This document shows positions 55,562-61,782 of a DNA stretch of 61,782 nucleotides, piece after piece; the first letter of the stretch is position 1, and each line of letters starts with the position of its first letter. The stretch comes from a bacterium. GTDB lineage: Bacteria > UBP6 > UBA1177. Position numbers and translations under genes: made by a program. The DNA is taken from contig JAGCXM010000033.1 of assembly GCA_017961325.1 (NCBI GenBank), forward strand, positions 1-61,782. Direction: 5' to 3'. Below the pieces are notes generated by a model. It saw only the letters and a program-made list of their open reading frames with translations. It was not told the DNA's origin and ran no database searches.

Positions 55562-56578
55562 CTACTTCCCGGCAGAAATTCTGTCATTTTCTCTGGGTTT
55601 GATGATTATCAGTGACGATACAAGCGACATCGCAATTATTGCTTTAATACGCAGAATAAATGTAACTAAACCTCCGACTTCACCGGGAAAGCCGAAGAAA
55701 GCAAAGATGAGATACCCTATTCCTTCGCCGACACCGAATTTCATCGGTATGAATGCAGACAAGTAGTTTCCGAGATTTATTGCGCAGTGTATGAGGATAA
55801 GCACCGATATCGCATAACTGTCGAAACCGGCGAAATAAGTGCAGAGGATAAATGTAAGAAGAGATACGTGTCGGGCAAAATACTGAAGCCAGAAAGCCTT
55901 TCTATAGTCAGCTGGACGTTCCTTTTTGAAAAGTTTGAGATCACGATCCATCCGCTCCGCTTTTTCTATAAGCTCGTCAGTATTCTTTTTACCCAGTAAT
56001 TTAAGGAGCTTGACAATTTTAACCGATATGTTTGATTTGATAAGAAGCATCATGCCGAAATACGGAAGGAAACCCAACATCGAGCATGCTGCCGTCAGCC
56101 AGAATTTATCCATATGATAGGAATCGTCCGGCAGAACAAATGAAAAAACGAGGGAAAGAAGAACCAGCGCGAATATTGCGCAGCCCTTTGAAAGTTTGTA
56201 GATGTAGTTCCAGAGAACGACACCCTTTATTGAATTTTCAGAGCCGGCGACACTTTTTATCATACCTATTTTTACAATTTCACCGACTTCCCACGGAATA
56301 ACGTAATTTGTCAACGCCCCCATGCAGTTTGATGAAAAAATATAGAGGAAATTTTTTCTTTTAGGCAGCGAGAAATAGAGCCCGAGCGCATCGGAACCAT
56401 TTTCCAGAAATCCGCAGCAGATGAGAATGACGGCTCCGCCCCACCCTACTTTGACAAAGACATCACGCACTTTGTCGAAACCTATCCCTTTTAAAAGGAA
56501 AAACAGGATGAGAAGCGATGATACGAACAGCAATATCCTTGATAATTTTTTCAATTTAATCTTTGTCTTAGCTTCCAT
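55562..56578 (-). CDS. Flippase-like membrane protein (LPG synthase TM / UPF0104 family)
   Basis: 338 aa with about eight transmembrane helices, resembling the N-terminal region of lysylphosphatidylglycerol synthases (LPG_synthase_TM). Family landmarks are TNYVIPWEVGEIVKIGMI and a late IPMKFGVGEGIGYLIFAFFG. The C-terminal aminoacyltransferase domain is absent, so it is a stand-alone flippase-like protein with an unknown lipid substrate. ATG 56578 has AGGT; a longer frame to 56605 has no site. Confidence 0.88.
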   Translation of the reverse strand: MEAKTKIKLKKLSRILLFVSSLLILFFLLKGIGFDKVRDVFVKVGWGGAVILICCGFLENGSDALGLYFSLPKRKNFLYIFSSNCMGALTNYVIPWEVGEIVKIGMIKSVAGSENSIKGVVLWNYIYKLSKGCAIFALVLLSLVFSFVLPDDSYHMDKFWLTAACSMLGFLPYFGMMLLIKSNISVKIVKLLKLLGKKNTDELIEKAERMDRDLKLFKKERPADYRKAFWLQYFARHVSLLTFILCTYFAGFDSYAISVLILIHCAINLGNYLSAFIPMKFGVGEGIGYLIFAFFGFPGEVGGLVTFILRIKAIIAMSLVSSLIIIKPRENDRISAGK

Positions 56579-56612
56579 AAACGATACCTGAAACACACAA
56601 AACAAGCGATGT

Positions 56613-56640
56613 ATATTATAGTTTTACCGACCGTTGTCAA
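56613..56640 (-). promoter_or_regulatory. Putative promoter of the flippase-like gene
   Basis: A perfect TTGACA, a 16-nt spacer and TAATAT on the minus strand, about 35 nt before ATG 56578. A TATAAT also overlaps at a shorter spacing. Confidence 0.5.
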
Positions 56641-56728
56641 ATCGTAAAAGATAAATTTGCTAAAAAAAATTGATTCGCTTTTTTGAAACGTTAAATTGCT
56701 GTGAGAATTGATTTTTTAAGGTTTTTTT

Positions 56729-58411
56729 ATGTTCATACCGACTACAAAAAAAGAGCTTGACGCCCTCGGCTGGGAAAAGTGCGATATCATTTTCGTGAGC
56801 GGAGACGCCTACATCGACACATATTTCGACGGATGCGCACTTTTAGGTAAGTATTTGATAAAACACGGATTCCGCGTCGGAATCATTTCTCAGCCCGACA
56901 TAAATTCGCCTTCCGACATCAGCCGTCTTGGCGTTCCCGAACTTTTCTGGGGAGTAAGCGGCGGCGCGATGGACAGCATGGTCGCCAACTACACTTCTTT
57001 AGGACTCAGACGCAAGGAGGACGATCTCACTCCCGGAGGTATCAACAACAAACGACCGGACAGAGCGGTTTTGAAATATGTGAATCTCATTCAGCGCACT
57101 TTCAGCGAAAAAAAGCTGATAACCATAGGCGGAATAGAAGCCTCTCTGAGACGGTTCGCGCACTATGATTCGCATACAGACAGAATCAGAGGCTCGATAT
57201 TAGCCGATTCAAAGGCCGACATCCTCGTTTTCGGAATGGGTGAACGGGCTAATCTGGAGCTTGCCGAAACGCTGAAAAACGGCGGAAACATTGAAGAAAT
57301 CCGCGGAATATGCCGCATGGCGAAAAATGTGCCCGACGGTTTCGTGCAGCTTCCCGATTTTGAAGAGTGTGCCGCTTCGAAGGATACATTCCTTGAAATG
57401 TCGAAACTATTCTTCAAATCTTGCAAACTTAAAAGAGGAATCTTTCAGAAACAGGCCGGAAGATTCGTCGTGCAGAATCCGCCGGCTAGACCGCTTACAA
57501 GCGCAGAACTTGATGAAATTCACGAACTTGATTTTGAAAGAAAAGTCCACCCCTACTACGCTGCAATGGGTGATGTCCGCGCACTTGACACGATAAGGAC
57601 TTCGGTCCTGACCCACCGCGGCTGCTTCGGCGCCTGTTCCTTCTGCTCAATTACGGCTCATCAGGGTGCGGACATCGTCTCACGAAGCGAAGAATCGATA
57701 ATCCGCGAGATTACGGAAATAGCAAAACGCCCCGATTTCAACGGTGTGATAAATGACCTCGGCGGCCCTACCGCAAACATGTATGGCATGGATTTCGTCA
57801 AAGGTGAAAACGGCCACTGCGCTTTAAAGGAATGTCTTTTTCCAGGAGTCTGCAACAAGCTGCCGGTTGACCACTCGCGCCAGACTGCCCTTCTAAAAAG
57901 ATTGAGAAAAATCAAGAATATCAAGCACATATTCATTTCTTCAGGTATCCGCTACGACCTTATTTTAGCCGACAAAGTCCACGGAACGGAATATCTCACA
58001 GAAATTCTCACGCACCACATTTCAGGTCAGATGAAGATCGCGCCGGAACATATAATCAAAAACGTTACCGACCTCATGAACAAACCTGACGGCAGAAATC
58101 TCAAGGAATTCAAAGAGTTGTTCGACAGAACCGTGAAAAAGCTCAAAAGTCCGCTGTTTCTCACCTACTACTTCATCGCGGCTTTTCCTGGCTGCACCGA
58201 ACGCGACCAGATCGAAGCGAAAAAATTTATTTCACAAATTCTGAAAACCAACCCGAAACAGGTCCAGATCTTTACGCCTACCCCTTCGACGGAGGCAACG
58301 GCACTATACTGGACTGAAAAAAGTTTTGACGGCAGAAAGATCTTCGTTGAAAAAAATTTCTCAAAGAGAAAACGGCAGAAAGAGATAATCACCGAAAGGA
58401 AAAAGGTCTGA
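56729..58411 (+). CDS. YgiQ-family radical SAM protein
   Basis: 560 aa. The N-terminal half is cobalamin-binding-like (SGDAYIDTYFDGCALLGKYL, ITIGGIEASLRRFAHYD) and the radical SAM core has the cluster motif RGCFGACSFCSI near residue 300. PEHIIKNVTDLMNKP and TPTPSTEATALYW complete the YgiQ pattern. Typical E. coli YgiQ is longer (over 700 aa) because of a C-terminal extension missing here. The reaction of the family is not established. Confidence 0.93.
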   Translation: MFIPTTKKELDALGWEKCDIIFVSGDAYIDTYFDGCALLGKYLIKHGFRVGIISQPDINSPSDISRLGVPELFWGVSGGAMDSMVANYTSLGLRRKEDDLTPGGINNKRPDRAVLKYVNLIQRTFSEKKLITIGGIEASLRRFAHYDSHTDRIRGSILADSKADILVFGMGERANLELAETLKNGGNIEEIRGICRMAKNVPDGFVQLPDFEECAASKDTFLEMSKLFFKSCKLKRGIFQKQAGRFVVQNPPARPLTSAELDEIHELDFERKVHPYYAAMGDVRALDTIRTSVLTHRGCFGACSFCSITAHQGADIVSRSEESIIREITEIAKRPDFNGVINDLGGPTANMYGMDFVKGENGHCALKECLFPGVCNKLPVDHSRQTALLKRLRKIKNIKHIFISSGIRYDLILADKVHGTEYLTEILTHHISGQMKIAPEHIIKNVTDLMNKPDGRNLKEFKELFDRTVKKLKSPLFLTYYFIAAFPGCTERDQIEAKKFISQILKTNPKQVQIFTPTPSTEATALYWTEKSFDGRKIFVEKNFSKRKRQKEIITERKKV

Positions 58412-58463
58412 TATAAATTCTGAACAGAAAGTTTTTCAGATTTGTTTTGAAAAAAGAGATGAA

Positions 58464-59312
58464 TTATTCTGCGGTTTTTTCCTCTGCCGGAACTTCTTCT
58501 TTGGCAGTTTCTTCATTTTCCGCAGGTGCTTCTTCTTTGGGTTCTTCAGCAGGTTTCTGCTCTTCTGGAGCCGTCTCAGGTGACGTTTCTACGGGTTTCG
58601 GCTGAGCAGCCGGAGCCTTGAGAGCTTTCAGAGTTGCTTCATAGTTCTCTTTTCTGCTTGAGAACTGAACCATGTATTCGTTAGCCAGATCTTCCGCGCT
58701 TTTGCCGTCAGCATTTTTAAGATTTCTGTCAGCACCAGCATTGATGAGAATTTCAACAACTTTTTCGTTTCCTCTCTGTGCAGCAACCATAAGCGGAGAC
58801 TGTTTTTTCGCATCAAGCGCATTGACATCGCTGCCGGCTTTGACGAGAGCGTCAACGACCGTCGGCATTCCTGTCCAGGAAGCCCACATAAGGGCTGTCC
58901 AGTTGTCTTCGTCAACAGCTTTGACATCTGCGCCGTTCTCGAGAAGCAGTTTGGTCATTTCGAATCTTTTTTCTTCGAGGCTCGGATTTTCAATTTCGGT
59001 TCCGTCGTCTTTTTTGGATTTCGATTTTTTCGTTATAAGTTCTCTGTCACCGTAGTTGAGGTAAGCGACCCACATAAGCGGAGTTCTTTTCTGCTCGTCC
59101 TGCAGGTTGACTGCTTTTGCATCCTTGCCGATGATTTCCTTCATCTTGTCGATGTTATCCTGAATTATCGGGGAAACAAGCGGGCTTTCCTCGACATCGC
59201 CGCGAAGCTGGTCGAAACCGAGTTTTACGACGAAAGCGAAAACGAGACCTGCGATCATAAGGATAAGACCGTCTTTGAGTATTGCTTTGTAGTTTACATT
59301 CTTTTTAGCCAT
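58464..59312 (-). CDS. Membrane-anchored ankyrin-repeat protein
   Basis: 282 aa. One membrane helix (about 14-30, GLILMIAGLVFAFVVKLGF) is followed by about four ankyrin repeats (TPLMWVAYLNYG, FEMTKLLLENGADVKAVDE, TALMWASWTGMPTVVDALV, SPLMVAAQRGNEKVVEILI). The C-terminal 50 residues are almost only Ala, Glu, Pro, Thr and Lys (EEAPAENEETAKEE). GGAGGG precedes the ATG. It begins 10 bp after the MFS gene and shares a similar acidic tail with it, suggesting a shared interaction. Confidence 0.88.
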   Translation of the reverse strand: MAKKNVNYKAILKDGLILMIAGLVFAFVVKLGFDQLRGDVEESPLVSPIIQDNIDKMKEIIGKDAKAVNLQDEQKRTPLMWVAYLNYGDRELITKKSKSKKDDGTEIENPSLEEKRFEMTKLLLENGADVKAVDEDNWTALMWASWTGMPTVVDALVKAGSDVNALDAKKQSPLMVAAQRGNEKVVEILINAGADRNLKNADGKSAEDLANEYMVQFSSRKENYEATLKALKAPAAQPKPVETSPETAPEEQKPAEEPKEEAPAENEETAKEEVPAEEKTAE

Positions 59313-59322
59313 GATTCCCTCC

Positions 59323-60705
59323 TTATGCCTCTGCCTTTGCTTCTTCTTTCGGAGCTGCTTCCGAAGCGTTGTCCTGAGTGAGCGTTCTCTTGAGTGCGAC
59401 TACCGCGATCGGGCTGATGATAGCGAGAGCGAAGTAGATCATCCACATGAATTCGGGGCTTTCGAGGTATTCGATGTTGCCTGTTTCAATCTTGGCCTTG
59501 ACGCCGTCATAGCAGAGACTTGCGATGAGAAGTCCGCTGACGAAGCCGTTTATAGGCCTTGCAATGAACATCGGAAGAGCCGAAAGACCCATGTAGGATG
59601 CAACTTTATCTTTCGGTGCAACAGATGCAACGTATTCTGTGAATCTTGGTGAGAAAATGAGTTCACCGACTGCGAAAACGAGGATCTGCGCGATGATTAC
59701 GAATCTGTAAGCCTGGTCAAGGTTGTTGATTCCTGGGATAGCAAGGAACCATTCGCCCGGGAATGCGAGGAAGAGGAGCGAAAGAGCCGAAAGCGTCATA
59801 CCTACGACCAGAAGTTTTACGATGTTGAATTTTCCTATGAAGTTCATCGTGAGCGCAAGACCGACCGTGATGATGAGCGGGTTGAGCGAGTTAACGGCAC
59901 CGAGCTGGAAATCAGCGAACATCGTTCTCAGGTAATACTTCGGCATAACCATCGTCTGGTGCGTGAAAACGAGACGGACGCCGAGAGTAAGGCAGAGGAA
60001 GAGAACGAGTTTCTGGAAAGGTTTCTCTTTCCATACTTCAGCAAAGATCTTGAGCGGGGTTTTGACTTCACCGCTGCCGTCGTCTTCGTCTTTTTCCTCC
60101 ATGTTGTCTTCGTTGATGAGTGACGCGCAGAGGAAGCATACAGCACTCATTACGAAACCGAACGTAAATATCGCAAGGTTACCTTTTACCGGACCGAGAG
60201 CATTTCTGAAACCGTCGCATACCGCAACGCCTGCAAGCATTGCGCCGATGTTCATGATGAGGTAGTAAAGGTTGAAGCCTTTACTGCGGTTGTCCTTGTT
60301 CGTGAAGTGACGCAGAGCCGTGCTTGTGATCGTGACAAGCATTGCCGTGCCTAGTGCCATGATGAAAAGCAGTCCGCCGATCGAATACTGGAGCATTCTG
60401 CCTTCCAGAAGACCGGGGAAAACACCCATTCCGAGACGGCTCAGCATGAGAAGAATCGTCGCGAAAAGGAAGGATTTCTTGTCGCCGATAACGTCGCAGA
60501 TAGAGCCGACCGTGAACATGAAAGCGGTGATGAACAGGAAGAAGTATCCCTGCCATGCACCGGCTTCGTAGTCGCTGAAACCGACGTTGTCGGTGAGAAA
60601 CATCGAAAGAATAATGATAACCGAGAAATACGAAAGACCGTCAAAGAACTGGATGGCATTGACCAGCCAGAACTCTTTATTGAAACCACCTAAAGTTTTT
60701 GCCAT
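59323..60705 (-). CDS. MFS transporter, POT-like, co-transcribed with pruA
   Basis: 460 aa with about 12 to 14 membrane helices (FFDGLSYFSVIIILSMFLTDN opens the first pair). It has the fold of the proton-dependent oligopeptide or nucleoside-H+ group of the major facilitator superfamily. A charged loop (EDNMEEKDEDDGSGEV) separates the halves. The C-terminus is Ala/Glu/Lys-rich (EAAPKEEAKAEA). GGAGG precedes the ATG. Its place between a proline/glutamate-semialdehyde dehydrogenase and an ankyrin protein suggests amino acid or peptide uptake; the substrate is inferred. Confidence 0.88.
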   Translation of the reverse strand: MAKTLGGFNKEFWLVNAIQFFDGLSYFSVIIILSMFLTDNVGFSDYEAGAWQGYFFLFITAFMFTVGSICDVIGDKKSFLFATILLMLSRLGMGVFPGLLEGRMLQYSIGGLLFIMALGTAMLVTITSTALRHFTNKDNRSKGFNLYYLIMNIGAMLAGVAVCDGFRNALGPVKGNLAIFTFGFVMSAVCFLCASLINEDNMEEKDEDDGSGEVKTPLKIFAEVWKEKPFQKLVLFLCLTLGVRLVFTHQTMVMPKYYLRTMFADFQLGAVNSLNPLIITVGLALTMNFIGKFNIVKLLVVGMTLSALSLLFLAFPGEWFLAIPGINNLDQAYRFVIIAQILVFAVGELIFSPRFTEYVASVAPKDKVASYMGLSALPMFIARPINGFVSGLLIASLCYDGVKAKIETGNIEYLESPEFMWMIYFALAIISPIAVVALKRTLTQDNASEAAPKEEAKAEA

Positions 60706-60760
60706 AAAGAAACCTCCGAATAAAAAAGGATGGTGTTATTGATACGACATGTTTACAAAA

Positions 60761-61782
<1,022 letters not shown>

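Overview
The window is about 62 kb of chromosome from a Gram-negative bacterium. An apolipoprotein N-acyltransferase, a periplasmic DegP/HtrA protease, MreB/MreC and at least seven proteins with lipobox signal peptides support this. Three tandem lipoproteins carry the Cys/Asp-rich metal-binding motif seen in MopE-like proteins. Long Asp/Ser/Thr linkers, a FISUMP-type lipoprotein and a split 2-hydroxyacyl-CoA-dehydratase-like pair complete the picture. This fits an uncultured, probably anaerobic Deltaproteobacteria/Myxococcota-like lineage. That placement is inference: the window holds no rRNA gene, and I see no tRNA gene.

Layout. 1-1854: a VWA/EGF/LamG lipoprotein cut by the left edge. 2.1-5.9 kb: typA, mreC and mreB. 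5.9-13 kb: an S41 protease lipoprotein and three tandem paralogous lipoproteins (MopE-like motif, PKD-like and YfaP/DUF2135-like domains). 13-20.9 kb: a CNNM/CorC transporter, purQ with a coupled 43-aa membrane peptide, a three-gene Fe-S/activase operon, a nitroreductase, HtrA and LeuC. 20.9-26.8 kb: two more lipoproteins around a pyridoxal kinase, then a membrane-anchored unknown. 26.8-30 kb: pfk-uup. 30-38 kb: a secreted protein, lemA-htpX, and pgpH-ybeY-lnt. 38-42.8 kb: rdgB, panC-folK, der-mltG. 42.8-45.5 kb: an AT-rich two-gene insert (AAA ATPase plus TOPRIM-like protein) bounded by 36-bp direct repeats of the alr 3' end. 45.4-48 kb: alr and eno. 48.3-55.5 kb: ribBA-ribH-nusB-unknown, then holB-ricT-tatD and an HgdB-like gene. 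55.5-61.8 kb: a flippase-like membrane protein, a YgiQ radical SAM protein, and a pruA-MFS-ankyrin operon cut by the right edge.

Most of the window is housekeeping: translation and ribosome maturation (typA, der, ybeY, nusB), cell wall (mreBC, mltG, alr), cofactors (ribBA, ribH, panC, folK, pyridoxal kinase), glycolysis (pfk, eno) and envelope quality control (HtrA, HtpX, LemA, Lnt). The accessory signal lies in the lipoprotein families, two copies of a dispersed palindrome next to lipoprotein starts, and the insert at alr. The insert is the best candidate for an undescribed system: a compact ATPase/TOPRIM pair resembling anti-phage modules (PARIS, OLD, RloAB), with no integrase of its own. 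A second candidate is the redox set formed by an HgdC-like activase, a small Cys-pair membrane protein and a NapH-like ferredoxin, with a lone HgdB-like protein 38 kb away.
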